NCBI GenBank assembly: GCA_033980235.1
Contig: CM067066.1
Location: 40,109,455 to 40,173,454 of the forward strand
Source of the DNA: Diadema setosum
Taxonomy: Eukaryota; Echinodermata; Echinoidea; Diadematoida; Diadematidae
Reading direction: 5' to 3'
DNA length: 64,000 bases
Position numbers and translations under genes: made by a program. The notes under the pieces were generated by a model, which was not told the origin of the DNA, did not search any database, and worked only from the letters and a program-made list of their open reading frames with translations. This document shows positions 24,382 to 37,343 of this stretch, piece by piece (the stretch's first letter is position 1; every line of letters starts with the position of its first letter).

Positions 24382-24483
24382 TAAGACAAGGAAATATCAG
24401 GGAAACTTTTGAGGTACCAAAACTTTATATTATCTTTAACCCTTTGAGTGCTTTGAGTGACGACTGGCACAGAAAACTCCAGG

Positions 24484-24642
24484 GCCCCATTTCATAAAAA
24501 GTTGACATGATACAAACTCTTGCTGGAATGACAATTGTCATTGTAACGACAATGACAATTGTCACTTCCTGATTGGCTATTGCTATTGGAAGTTGTCATT
24601 CCACCAAGAGTTGCCATCCTAACATCTTTTATGAAATGGGGC
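24484..24642. repeat. Palindromic MITE with GCCCCATTTCATAAAA ends
   Basis: GCCCCATTTCATAAAA at the left (24484-24499) is mirrored by TTTTATGAAATGGGGC at the right (24627-24642). The middle contains inverted GACAATTGTCATTG / CAATGACAATTGTC. Length 159 bp. Target duplication not clear. Confidence 0.75.
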
Positions 24643-24751
24643 ACAGATTGTTGTATGCACTGTCCAAAGTCTCTGGCACAGAAAGGGATCAATGACTGTA
24701 ATGTGTGAGGTCCTCCCTTTTTAACAATCCATAGGGCCCGGTAACACTGCC

Positions 24752-25350
24752 CAAAAGTCGCGTAAACGCATGAATCACGTAAGAAATTCGAGCCTTACAC
24801 GATACATACGCAATTTGCGCATTTCATGAGTTTGTCTGACATGAAACCTTCGTAGTTGTCCACTGATGTGCGACGGATCAGCGCTTTACACGATTCCAGG
24901 TTTTGAGCAGCTCAAAACTCGGCTTCACGTAAAAGTTTACGCAGTATTGCACTGTTTTACGTAATTTTTGCTTAGTTGCGAAGTTCTTACGCGAACAATG
25001 CGCAAAATATGTGTGGAATATCAGTGATCTTTTGCAAAAATGTCGCCGCTATCGTGTTCATGCGCGAATCACGCGCAATTCATATGCAGTTCATTAGAGA
25101 TGATGCGCAGATAATGCATGGTTTTCCGTAGACCTAAGTCGTCGCGCACAACCACAAATTCGCCTCATTTGGGGCCTTTGCGTGCCTATGCGCTGAAAGT
25201 GCGTGATTTGTTAGTGATTTTTGCCTGATCTTTCCATAGTTCTTGCGCAATTCTTCAGTGATTTTCATCGCATAAATCAGCAAAAATTCTCGACGGACAA
25301 GCACATACAACCAAATTTCTTGCAAGATTCATGCGTTTACGCGACTTTTG
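24752..25350. repeat. Foldback element with CAAAAGTCGCGTAAACGCATGAATC ends
   Basis: The 25-bp terminus starting CAAAAGTCGCGTAAAC is mirrored by GTTTACGCGACTTTTG at the right end. The interior of 599 bp is CpG-richer than the surroundings and carries many TTACGC/GCGTAA words. The minus-strand frame at 25134-25325 is not credible as a gene. Confidence 0.7.
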
Positions 25351-27257
25351 TTGATGTCCTTATTTAGAGTTTGACTGTGTTGTGATTTCCATAATAATCT
25401 ATACACTTTGTACATCATGTATGAATTGTAATGATTTATTGTTATCAAACAGGAGTACTTTTGTATTATATTATATAGATTAGGATATCTACAAAATATT
25501 TTATATAGTTGCAGTTTGTTTACAGGGAGTTCATAACCATTTCCCCCACCTGGAAATATTCCACACTTACAATAGGTGCAAGTATGAATAACAGATGATT
25601 TCACATACCAACTATTGTAATAATTCTGACTTATTTTTTTTTTTCTGTATTCATCCAGTATCAGAGAGAGAGAGAGACACACACACAGTGAGTCATTTAT
25701 GGATTTAGTACCTTTTATCAAAATGTTTTGATCCTCAAGTTTTGGGGCAGCATCAATATATTTTCTTTTGGGTAGGGGTGTGTTTTAAACATGTGCTTTT
25801 CAAATGAATAAAGTTTGCTAAGAAAGGGGCTATATAACCATCTGAAACAATTCATGTTACATCATAGCAAATAAGAAAAAGTATTTAGAATTGTAAGTGA
25901 ACATCATGTGGTTTCATTTCAACTTGATAAGAAATAGAAGAATTCTTCAGAGTTTGAGATTTAGACATCAGACCTTTAGAGGAAGGGGGTTTCCTTTTGA
26001 TAATCATTTGTCAACCATCCATCCTACAGAATTCAGCATAAGAATTCAGCTTACATTTGCAAAAGTTTCAGTTGTAGCAATGAGTCATAAAATGCTGAAA
26101 ATGGCCTCATTATATGACTCACCTGGTAAAATGCCGAGATAAGACGTTGTTGAATTTGAAATTGCGGGTCATCGTGTTCAAGTGTGAACGCCAAAATGGC
26201 GCTGATTGGCAGAGCTTTGCCTTATTCACAAAGCTTGCTGGTTAATCATATTACTCCAGGGAGAAGGGAGATAATCATAGCCCTGGGGTGAAGGTGTATG
26301 AAATGGGACCCTGTTCCAGGAGGGTTTGACCCTCTATGCAAATTCCGATATTAAAGGTATCCAAGGGATACATGTTGAGGAAAATATGGAGTTTGACAAT
26401 GGAAGAAAGTATTTCCTTGAATGATGTTTTATGTTGTGAACTATAAACTATTGAGCGGAGGGATAAGAATGAAACTATCTAGTGGTTTTAAAGTCTCCCC
26501 CAACAAAAAAGTAACTTTAGAATATGGATATTCTTGCTTTCCATATATGCTCATTATATGACCTAGGGTGCATTCATCTAAAAATTTTCTGAGGCAGAAT
26601 CACAATCCTAAATGAGGTATATTCAGACAATAGATAAAAGCAATGGTGTTTTCAAACATGTTTGGAAAAGCTGATATGAAACGCCATTCAAAAAGCATTT
26701 GAGACCATGACCGCCTTTCTGCGATTAGATAAACGCAACGCCATTTTGAAACACATTTATATCTGTGAGTTGCTAAGGTTAGCCTGCAGGAGACGTGACG
26801 TCAGTTACAAAAGAGCGTGAGTGGTCAGTTTCAGTTGACCTCATCTACCTGGATCGAACGGTGCAAACCATGCAAAGCAGCTCTGCAGTGACAACACTTG
26901 AATTGCTATATATGATGGTTAAACTCGGCACCCCAAGAAATATGTTTCATACCACATCGTAAACGCCATTCGAAACGCATTTTGAAATGTGATTCTCTTT
27001 CTCAAGGTATATAATCGCCGCCCTAGAGAGCATGTATTCAAACCTCAGCAAGAAGTGAGCAATCTGAAGTTTAAAACTCATACTGTTGATGTTTGTATTT
27101 GTCACAACTTGGTGACAGTATGTACATGTTGTACTTGTTAGGATGTGTGGTTGAGTGACCCTGTGGAGTATCATTAACCCCGCGTTCACATTGGTCCCCG
27201 CGACGCGTGGACAGCCACAAGAGATCTTATCTTTTTTACGACTGACCGTTCACATTA

Positions 27258-28242
27258 GGCGTGTCTTCATCAGCCCGAAGTTTCAAAATAGCGCGCTATC
27301 TTGCGGTTACCAAACTAGTCCGATGTCAAGATAGCACGCTATCTGCGTAGTGAAGACGCAAATAGCACGCTACTGTAAAACATGATATATTTGCGGCATG
27401 AAATTTTCGCGAATTGGAGCCGACAGCCTTTTTCGCGGCATGAAATTTTCGCGAATTGCCACTGGCGTTCAATGCATGTAGTGTAGACAAAAACTTTCGC
27501 GTGCATTTTAATTTGGCGAATTTTGGCGCTCGCGAAATTCGCGAAATTAAAATGCACGCGAAAATTCCTTGTTTTACAGTATTTGATCGGGAAAATTTCC
27601 CCCGAAATCTTGGTCTAGTTCGTGAGCTAGAGCGCTAATTCGTGAAATAGCGCGCTATTTCGGGTGCGTCTCCATCAGCCCGAAATTTTCTCGATCCCTC
27701 CACGCTTCTGGTTAGCCAGCTGGCTATTGAAAGCACATGTACAAGCTAGTGATTGTGTATAGTGCATGTGTTATTCACGGCGTATTCAAGGATCACGTGT
27801 GTGTACTAGGCCTACTGTTGTTGACATCTTTAAAACCAGGGAGGTCATTCCGTGCATGCTAGCTGGTTTTTTGTAAACTTCTTCTTTTGGTCCACTCTAC
27901 TTTAGCTAAAGATTCTTGCAGATTGTGTGTATTTTGGATTTAATTAAACATTGCAATTCGTTCATTTCATATAAGATGTGTCACTGGACAGAAGAGTAGC
28001 GCTCACCTCCCTGGTTGTAGTATCGTACATACGGTGTTGTAGGAGATTTTGAGCGGGAAATCCACTTTCGGACAGCGAGCTAGGCAGAGTAATGATGCAA
28101 AGTGCGCATGCGTCAATTTTCGGACTAATTTCCCGAAGTAGGCTGTTCGAGCTGATGAAGACGCACATTTGCTCTATCGGGCTATTTTCCAAGACCGCAA
28201 AATGTCCCGCTAGTTTGAACTTCGGGCTGATGAAGACACGCC
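27258..28242. repeat. Nested foldback with GGCGTGTCTTCATCAGCCCGAA ends
   Basis: GGCGTGTCTTCATCAGCCCG and its complement flank 985 bp, with TA on each side. The word CATCAGCCCGAA or its complement also occurs near 27674 and 28150. A related worn copy is at 13560-13870. Confidence 0.7.
27373..27579. repeat. TA-type MITE family B, copy 1
   Basis: CTGTAAAACA and TGTTTTACAG-type ends with TA flanks; interior has GGCATGAAATTTTCGCGAATT twice and AAAATGCACGCGAA near the right end. Same family at 33933..34131 and 36562..36723. Confidence 0.8.
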
Positions 28243-29686
28243 TATTGGTATCTCATCTGTCCCCGAGCTGTGGGGGCATTTTGGGGCTTGGAGCGAGCTC
28301 TGCCACTTGAATCCAGGCATAGCGCATGCGCACATTTGATGACCACAGCTGGATGCTATCAATTGCGCCCCAAGGTCACTCTCCCCTCCAAATCTTGTCC
28401 CCGTACCCGACTTGCTTCGCGGGGACGAGGGGACAAGTCCCAGCGAGCATTCACATTATGGTTTTTGAGGAGAAAGTCCCACAGCTCGGGACTTTCCCCG
28501 CGTCGCAGGGACCAATGTGAACGCGGGGTATATCTTACCCCCTCCCCAAACCCCTACCAGCTCCTGAAGCCTTTTGTCAATCTATTTAAACTGGTATAAC
28601 TTTAATGATATACACTATAGTTCGATTTCACTTTCACCTCACCGTTTGGTTTAAGACTTGTGTTTTTTCTAAACTCTTGGGAGATGAATTTCTGTATATG
28701 TTGGTCTGAGAATGACTTGTGCAATCAAATGACTATGTGGAAATTGAAAGCTTTTCCTTGTTTACTTAATTTTGTTCCACAGTGCACAATAGTCAGATTT
28801 GGTATCCGTTGAGGGGATTTCCCAAGTACATTTATGGCAATCAAATTGGTTCCCTGCTGCCTAGAGGAATGAAACAGTGTTAGATCTGTAACTAGTATGA
28901 GTTAAAGTTTGACTTGTTACATTTTGTCATGAATTACTGTCTTCAGATAAAGTTTAGTGAAAAGTGAGAAAAACTTTCCTGACAAGAATTTCTACATTCA
29001 AGATGAAAGGTTCTTTTATCATTTTGCAAATGTTCCACACTTACATCAGTTTAGGAAATGATACTAAAAACCATGCATCTTTGACTATGATGCCTACAAG
29101 GCCTTGAAATGGAGGTGATTACCTTTAGCTACCTCAATGCAATTAATATTTGATGGTTCCATCTTAGGCAATTTGCATTCTTGCTGTGGCTTACTGTACA
29201 TTTCCATAGGGACACACCGTTTTCATGCATATTTAGTACCTTACCATACAGAGAGATGGAGATTGAGAAGTAGAGCTGCAGCTTACAAACCCACCGACAG
29301 GGATATGCCTGATTGGATTAGAATTCGTCTAATTGGTAGGATCAGTTCCATTTCATCTGATAACTTTGATGGAATTACTGAATGGATCACTCGGCTGCAC
29401 TGGGTTTTGTAGTTTTACCACTGATGCAAGACAGTTATCTTTTTTCCCATGGAATGTACACTGCTCTTACATGTGCAAACTGTGCCTAGTGAAACTGTAT
29501 ACAAACACAGACCCTTGTGGTCAGATGGCCTTTGTGTACAGGTTGTTTGTCTAGCACTCTTGACTTCTCCCTTTTGACAGTCTTTGCAATGTTTTTTCTT
29601 CATCTTCTTCTTCTTCTTTTTCCCTTTCTTTCTTTCTTTTCAAGCTACAGAACATCAGTCCCACTTGTAGGGCTTGAGGTGATTAA

Positions 29687-29771
29687 CCCATTGAGGACAG
29701 GCTGATTCTGCTATAACATGCATTTCCCATTGTCACCTGCCCAAGTACACTTGGAACTAATCTTCAATGGG
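29687..29771 (+). repeat. 85-bp TTAA-flanked MITE, copy 2
   Basis: CCCATTGAGGACAGG to TTCAATGGG, with TTAA intact on both sides (29683-29686, 29772-29775). It is 85 bp like its inverted relative at 2482..2566. Confidence 0.75.
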
Positions 29772-31683
29772 TTAAATATATATCAACTATAGAGACACCA
29801 GGAAGTATTATTCAAAGATAATCATTCCCTAAGTGGATGTAAAACATCAGCCCCTGATTTTCTCAGTACAGCAGTTATCCCATTAAAGACTTTAAAAGAC
29901 TGTTGTGATATCAAATCATACGTAGGAAAGATTACGTTAGAGTCCTCTGAGTTCATTTTGACTGTTTGTTAGTTTTGTGCATAAAGTATTAACTGGTTAT
30001 CTTGTCAATCCAGTGACTAACGTCTGTAATGCTGCATTTGTGCACTTTACCATTCTTTTCCCACTGCACCTATTTCACCCTGACCTTTGCAATTCAATCT
30101 TTGATAGGTTAGGTCAGAAAAAAAAAACAAAGAAACAGAAGCTCTTTTCTGGATAAACAGGTAAAATTATGGTTGGCTTCTCCAAGGTATGAAATTGCCA
30201 GGTCTGAAAGTTATCCCTTTTTTCACATTACTGGAAGGACATATGTATTCGAGTTAGACAGCACATCTTCATTTTGCACTATAAACCACAAGTTGTTGAT
30301 TCTGCTGAAGACTGCAGTTAAAGGAAGTGTTTCTACCTTATAGTGATCAAAGACTGTAATCTATGTTTGCAGTCAGGTATGTCCTCTGGAAAGGAGGATG
30401 TTATGAAAGTAACATTGTACAATGTGGAAAAAAAAAACACTTTACATACAATTATTAACATTATGTAGTTTATGACCTTATCAAAGAAATTAAAAAAAAA
30501 ATTGCAAGGTTTCTTTCTCAAAACAGCAGGGAGATCCCCTACATTATACACAATGGATGCGTTTATCAACTCACTTCTTGTGCAGAATTAAGCTTTCCAA
30601 ACAACTTTCAGGAAGTTTTTGGTGTAGATAAATGCAAAACTGTTTTGGTTATAATAGGGTTAGAAAAACGTGGTTAGAAACATGGTTAGAAATGTGGAAA
30701 AACTAGTGTGATCATCAACACGTTACAGCCAGAAACGCATTTCTGTAGGGTTGATAAAGTCAATTTGAAATGCATTTATAGCTTTAGACCTGCCTAAGCC
30801 AACCACTGCCACCTATCTCCTCTCCTTGGGCCCCCCCTTCACAGTGGAGATGTGCAGTGACAAGGCCTCCCAATTGACTCATGACAGAGTAGATAAATGC
30901 AAGAGCTCGAAAAACGCAATCCGAAAGATGTTTGCAAACACATTTCTATAATGGGTATTGAAACATGTTTTAAAGATGGGAAGGTTTATAAATGCAGCCA
31001 ATATTAAGTATAGATTGAAGAAGAATGCGTATAAATTTTGTAGAAACAGGTAGTCATGGTGATGCAAAATAATAGTTGAATTCACACTAATGTGAATTAC
31101 CAGGACACAAATTGCAAGCATTGTATTGTGATCCAAATCTCAAGATTTTTACCTGTATGGACTCAAAATTCTCACTAAATAGCCTGATGAGCATTACATC
31201 CAAATCCCAAGAAATTTTGTGAATATTTTGGAATTATTGTGATAATTTGATGATAATTTACACTACAACCAAGCGAGTAAAAATAAAGAGATTTTTTTTT
31301 GCATCCCGTCATTAAAAACTAACATCACAACAGTACATGAACACAAGTGCAATGGTCACCACTGTGGTAATTTTAGTCATGCGCAGTTTGGTTGACAAAT
31401 TTTTGCAGAGATTTCTGTCCATCTGAATGGGTGCCAAAATCTTTGTATTTGAATTGCGATTGACATCCCACTATTTTTTTCTGTGTGAATGACGCTGTTG
31501 GATGTCTGCTAGCCACCCAAGCATTGCCATACAGAAGTGAAACTTAGCTGATGCTATGGTGGCTTGCAAACAAGGGTGATTATCATTGCAGGATGTTATC
31601 TGTTGTTTTACTGTGTTTGAGAGGTAGTCATTACCTGGACTTGTTTTCCTGAGCTATCCTCTGCATTTTGTCTCCCGTTGCAG

Positions 31684-31763
31684 GAATGCAAGACTTGGCC
31701 TCTCTCTGTCCCGATCAGTACCTGGGCCTTGATGTCACCTCCTTCATCTCAAACTGCATGTAA
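31684..31763 (+). CDS. Weak candidate alternative terminal exon of the THTPA-like gene
   Basis: A strong acceptor (CTCTGCATTTTGTCTCCCGTTGCAG) precedes GAATGCAAGAC. Joined in phase to the single base left by THTPA exon 1, it would read GMQDLASLCPDQYLGL and continue to a TAA at 31761. That product would lack the conserved Lys strand and be inactive as a ThTPase. It resembles no family member I know, so it may be chance or belong to another transcript. Confidence 0.2.
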
Positions 31764-33932
31764 ATGCCCAACTCAAACTCGCCCCCCAAAACTGTCCACA
31801 AGTACGTACACATATTACAGATGATTATGCTTCTTTATAGTTGAACGTACTATGTACAGAGATGTTGATGAGGGATGTTTCATTAGATAGCTGGGTCTAT
31901 GACCTTTGACCCAAGCAAGTGCATGATGGAGTGACAGGTGCATAAGGAAATAAAGACAGATAATAAGTGAGACCTTGGGATAAACCTTGTCATACCAGCA
32001 TACCACAAATGTTTTCCCATCATGCATGAATGAGGGATAAATAAGCTATGGAGGTAATCACCCTCACAAAGATATTTCTTCTATGGATACTTACCATACT
32101 AACATAGTGAAATTTCATGAGGTGATGTTTTGACAAATTTTAGGGAATTTTAAGGAAAATTTATTGGGATTGATGGGGCTGTTTTAGGACCAGCCAATAC
32201 ATAACCAAGGCAAGGGAGAACCTTGAGTGATATCACACTTGTACTTTTTGTCAGTGTGACTTTTGAAATACTGTATTTTACAAAATCCTATTTATCATGA
32301 TAACCTAAGAATGGTACGTCAGCCATGGATTTGCTTTTATTTAAGAAGGCTTTTGATTTTCTTTTGTATAAACCAATAGTGAACAAGTCTTCTGTAAAGT
32401 TATATTTCTATTTCCTCTTGACCAAACTCTCCTCAAGGAAACAGGTTTCATCAGCGAAACAAATAGAGGATAGTTTTAGGTGATCTTTTAAAGAAGATAA
32501 CTTGAACTCGGTATGCAAAAAACAAAAAACAAAACAGCAAAAAAAAAAAACAGGCATGTTTTCATGAGGCAACTAAAATTTCTGTAGAATCTCTATAGAA
32601 CTGAAATATAAAAACTGGACAAAATGTCAAAAACAAGCAATAATATTATATATGTCACTTCAACTGTGCAATAAGAATTGCTAACAAATAATCTTTTTCT
32701 TTCTTTCTTTTTTGTGTATTGTACATATATCTGTATAATACTTTGTATTCTCTGGCCAGGCAACATTTCTATTTCAGGAGGTTTCTTTGTATTTCATCTC
32801 TATGACTGGACAAAAAAAAAATAATGATATCTGGATCACCTTGGTTGTGCTAACCATCCCTCTAACATTATCTTGCACCTGTATCCTGAAAATGCTATCA
32901 AATGTGGTTCCTATCTGAAGAGTTTGAATTTGCATTGACAAACATACCATTACATGAGTAATGCACACATGATGAGATAAGAGCCATTGTGACTGATATC
33001 TTGCTTCTCTTGTGTTTCCTATCATAAAATGTGCCTCACAATGTACATAATGTACAGTATAGGTTTGATATTTTCTCAATGAGACACAATATTATCCCAT
33101 AGGCCTTACCATAGAAGTAAGCCAATCATATTTCCTGCAGTACAGGGTTACTAAAGATGCTCGTGGATAACTGTATGTGTACATGAACTCGTCTAACTTT
33201 AAATCCAATGCTTCTTTTTTTTTTTTTTTTGTAGAAGTATGAACTACATAATGTGTTGGTCTTCTGTGTTGTTGGTTGTGCTTTGGGGGAGTCATTTTGA
33301 GTTTGTTTGTTTGTTTGTTTTTTGTTTGTTTGTATGGGGTTTTGGGGGGGGTTGTTTATTTCTGTTTTGTTTTTTGTTTTTGATAAGGAGATAGGTAGAG
33401 AAGGGTTTGGGAGGGTAGCTTCGTAGCAGTAGCATATAATAGCTACCAATGGTTGACTGAATACCTGTGTACGTCAAGGAGGACAATAGGATAAATAGGT
33501 CTCTATGGAGGTATGGTGACAGTAGAACTTTCAGTGTTTTCATCTCATCTAGTGCACCAACTGATTTCCTTACAAATGCCTGTAGAGAAGGAACAAGAAA
33601 TTTAAAACAACACAATTATTATTCCTAGACACCAGTTTTTTAATGTCTACTTTCATTTGTCGAGGAAGTGGTCCTTATCTGCAAACTACCACAGGGGTTC
33701 CTGCCCGTAAGTAGGCCTTGTGATCCTTGTAGTATGTAAGGGGGATCATTTACCTCACAAAGAAAGGCACTTTGAGTGGTAGCCACCATTATGAAAGGAG
33801 CCAGAAAGTGAAAATGTTGGTGAAAGTGATTAAGCAATGAGGGAATTTCATTGTTAAGAAAGGTATTCAAAATTACTCAAGGAAGTCAGCACAGGAATTT
33901 TGACACAGGCAGTTCCAAGACTATGTTAAGTA

Positions 33933-34131
33933 CTATAAAACACAATATTTTCGCGGCATGAAATTTTCGCGAATTTTCGTCGACAGCTTTTTTGTGGCAT
34001 GAAATTTTCGTGAGTTGCATCTAACACTCAATGGGTATAGTGTAGACAAGAACTTTCACATTCATTTTAATTTTGCGAATCTCGGCTCTCGTGAAATATT
34101 AAAATGCATGCGAACATTCCTTGTTTTACAG
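33933..34131. repeat. TA-type MITE family B, copy 2
   Basis: CTATAAAACA to TGTTTTACAG with TA flanks. GCGGCATGAAATTTTCGCGAA and GTAGACAAGAACTTTCAC match copies 1 and 3. Confidence 0.8.
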
Positions 34132-35803
34132 TACATCATGCACAGTTCAAATGAAATTGGAGGGCCTACCAAAGAAAGTGTGTACATTTTTAATTGTCAG
34201 TCAATGTTTATTATCATCAGTGGACAAGCCCAAAGTAATGTAAGTGAAGTTACTACATTGTGCAACCCAGCAGCCAGTGGGGTATGACCACTTCTCACAC
34301 ACTGGTCTGCCATTATTAGTACCCAGCATTGCCCTTTACTGCAGCACTACATACAATGTTAAGACTTACTTACACTGACCTTCTTTCTTTAGTTCTATCA
34401 AAATACCATAGAATACATATTTAGTGATACAATCTTTGTTCAGTATCATGTGTGTTGAAACTTTACGCAGTGTTACATAGCTGGGACTAAGTGTTATGCC
34501 AGGTAAATAGACACGTTTGTAAAGTGCGATATGTGACTGACGTATCAAATGTACAGCACTGCCTTGATGGGATATCGATTTTGAGGTACTGATTGTTTTC
34601 TCATCTTGTACAAATATACAAATGAGAACAAGCCGTGGCCTTGTCCTAGAATTGTTGATTCGTAAGAAAGAAGTATACTAGGAGAGATCCAAGAGGAAAG
34701 ACCTTAAGTTCAGGCAACGACATAACATAGAGACGTGGAGTCAAGTTCATTGGTTACAAGGGCATTGCGTCATTGCTACTACCGCTCTTCTTTCAGCATC
34801 CTTATTACTGTCGTAAAACTGCCTTCTATGGCACCATTTCTCTGATCAAATTCGCTCCCCCCCCCCAAAAAAAAAAAAAAAAGTTGTCGACAAAGAAGAA
34901 AATGCAAGTGATAAACATGACTGCAGACAGGAAGTTCACTACTTCTGTTGTGCACAATCCCTTTTCCGCCCCTCCACTCTCTTGAAATTACTGCCCTTGT
35001 TTATTGCTAAGACACAGATTAGTTTAGTTATTGCTCAGCTAATGATGTAAGGCAATACGCTGCCAAAAAAACGCTGAGATTTCCTCTCATCCTGTGGCAC
35101 CTTCCTCTCCGGTTAGTCAAACCCCGAGATATTATCACCTCGAACATTGTTGACATAACTGGGCAAGGAAAGAGCGAATCAGAGCCTTACCATTGTTTCT
35201 CCGTCACCTCTTGATCCCCTCGTCTCTAAGTGGGTCTTACAGGAGTCAGGCGAGTGATTAGGATTACAGCTGTGCGAAAGTTTATGTGAATGTTCCATCT
35301 TTTTATCTCTCCTTCCTTTTTCCTACATCCATAATTATTATCCTCTCATTATATGTCCAGTGTTTCTTTTGGCTATTGTTCTCATTTCAGCTATTTCAGC
35401 TGTTGAGGGAAATTACCAATTTCTCCAAATATCATAGCCACGTCATTGTTTTTTTGTCATTTTTTTTTTCCATGCTGTAATTGTTGTGCCTTGGTAAAGC
35501 TGTGCAGCTATAACAGATTTAACTGTTCTTACCTCAGCTAATTAAACGATTTCACATAGCCCTCAAACATGGAGTGTGAACACTGACCATGCACCCAAGC
35601 AGTATGAGACAGGCCTGTTCATACTGGAAAGCACGACAGCGAGCTTGATGTATTTTATCTTGTCAGATTTCACTTTTAAGAAGACTCATCATCAAACACA
35701 CACACAGAGCAGTACTCATTAGAAGACCAGAATGGTTTGAGTAATCAGCAGAATTTTTTTTTCGTCTTTATTGAATTGAATATCTGAAACTGCACTGGTC
35801 TTA

Positions 35804-36299
35804 AGGGCTTTTTACACTTGTGTTTCTTAACCCCGGACTTTCTCTGACCCAGGACTATCGTTAGTCCCGTACTGATTTTTTTCAGCTTTTTACACTCGCC
35901 AATTAGTCCCGTACTATCTCTTGTCTGGGGCTAAGGAGAAAACTGACCTTTTTACACTCGTAAGTCTTAGCCTCGGACTTTCCAAACCACATGAATATTC
36001 ATAATTACGCTGTGTACTGTACACGTACACGCACGCACCGGCAGCACTTGATTACCTCGTTTCTGATTGGTCAGTGAGGGTCGCACTTCTGCTCCGTCGC
36101 TTAGCCCAGGATTATTTTTTCGTTCTGTTTACACTCACTTGCTTGGCACCGCAATTGCGGTGCTAACCCCTGCTATTTTGCAGGGCCAGATAGCACCGTA
36201 CTATCGGTGGGGCTAGCCCACTTTGGCAAAAACGAGTGTAAACAGAAAGTGGGCTAAGGATAGTCCCGTAAGCAAAAATTTACAAGTGTAAAAAGCCCT
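35804..36299. repeat. Foldback element with AGGGCTTTTTACACTTGT ends (family F)
   Basis: AGGGCTTTTTACACTTGT at the left, ACAAGTGTAAAAAGCCCT at the right, TTA on both sides (35801-35803 and 36300-36302). The word TTTTACACTCG and close forms recur near 35890, 35950 and 36128, with complements near 36233. A 3-bp TTA duplication is like PIF/Harbinger elements; that is inference. Confidence 0.75.
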
Positions 36300-36561
36300 T
36301 TACACTCGAGACACAGTGAACAGTTCCGGCATGTTTATTTTCATATTTCACAAGACGTCTATACATATACTAAGTAAAACGAAAAGAATGCAAACAAGCA
36401 GGTGATACAAAATATGATATAAAGCGGGTCATGAATAGAAAGTGTGTCAGCATACATATGTACATAAGACAATTCCCTATAATATGTGAAATATGATGGA
36501 ATTCCACATGGATTCAGCAAAAAATGTTTAGAATTAAGCATCAGTGAAGCAATGTAGTATA

Positions 36562-36723
36562 CTGTAAAACATATTTTCGCGACATGAAATTTTCGCGAGT
36601 TGCCTCTAACATTCAATGCGTATAGTGTAGACAAGAACTTTCATGTGCCTTTTAATTTTGTGAATCTTGACTGTCGCAAAACTTGTGAAATTAAAATGCA
36701 CACGAACATTCCTCGTTTTACAG
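36562..36723. repeat. TA-type MITE family B, copy 3
   Basis: CTGTAAAACA to CGTTTTACAG flanked by TA. It is 162 bp because one of the two GCATGAAATTTTCGCG modules of the other copies is absent. Confidence 0.8.
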
Positions 36724-36785
36724 TATGATACCTTGAGGACTAGCAGACTTCAGACAAAATTTATGATTTATCCAAAGAATGTTAA

Positions 36786-37343
36786 AGGGAAGGTAAACCC
36801 AAAGAGCAATGTGGATTGAGTGAAAGCAGCAATATTAGTAGGACACATCAGTGAAAGTTTGAAGAAAATCGGACAATCGATGCAAAATTTATGAATTTTT
36901 AAAGTTTTGGTGTTGGAACCGCTGGATGAGGAGACTACTAGAGGTTATAACGTATGAGAGGACAACAATATAAAGGAAATATAAAGAAATTTTCACAAAA
37001 ATTCATTTTTCATGAAAACCACAAATTCCATCAACTTGATATGACATAATGTTAAGGGTAGCAATTATTCCCCCTGTTTTCTGAAAGCGATTAGGCAAGT
37101 GCCCTTTCATAATGCTAGAAAAGTGAATTTTTGTTGATTTTCCTTTATATTTTGTTTATATTGCAGTCCACTCATACGTCATAGCCTCTAGTAGTCTCCT
37201 CATCCAGCGGTTCCAAAACCAAAACTTTAAAAATTCATAACTTTTGTATCGATTGTCCGATTTTCCTCAAACTTTCACTGATGTGTTCTGCTAATGTTGT
37301 TGCTTTCACTCAATCCACATTGCTTTTTGGGTTTACCTTCCCT
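36786..37343. repeat. TTAA-flanked foldback family D, copy 1
   Basis: AGGGAAGGTAAACCC and GGGTTTACCTTCCCT ends, with TTAA on both sides (36782-36785, 37344-37347). Arms of about 150-200 bp include CGGACAATCGATGCAAAA and GCTGGATGAGGAGACTACT with complements. Exactly 558 bp, like copy 2. Confidence 0.9.

Larger units (their letters stand above)
23663..24435. repeat. TTAA-flanked element with 55-bp terminal inverted repeats
   Basis: The left arm AGATAATATAAAG, TTTTGGTACCTCAAAAG, TTTCCCTGA, TTTCCTTGTCTTA is mirrored at 24382-24435. TTAA lies outside both arms (23659-23662, 24436-24439). The interior holds a perfect 29-bp inverted repeat and the right half of a GTTTACACTGA family element. Frames on both strands across 24115-24368 are shadows of the GC-rich insert. 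Confidence 0.75.
27177..28529. repeat. Composite foldback with CCCCGCGTTCACATTGGTCCC ends
   Basis: ACCCCGCGTTCACATTGGTC at the left is mirrored by GACCAATGTGAACGCGGGGT at the right, 1353 bp apart. Its terminal word recurs inside (GTTCACATTAGG near 27248, ATTCACATTATGG near 28449). A second foldback is nested inside, and a TA-type MITE inside that. GC-rich open frames here (28270-28599) are shadows. Confidence 0.75.

Noticed and set aside
28270..28599. 109-codon GC-rich frame.
   Set aside because: Covers the right end of the nested foldback at 27177..28529; no domain.
33126..33615. K/T/Q/N-rich minus-strand frames.
   Set aside because: They cross (GTTT)n and T/G homopolymer tracts around 33215-33380.
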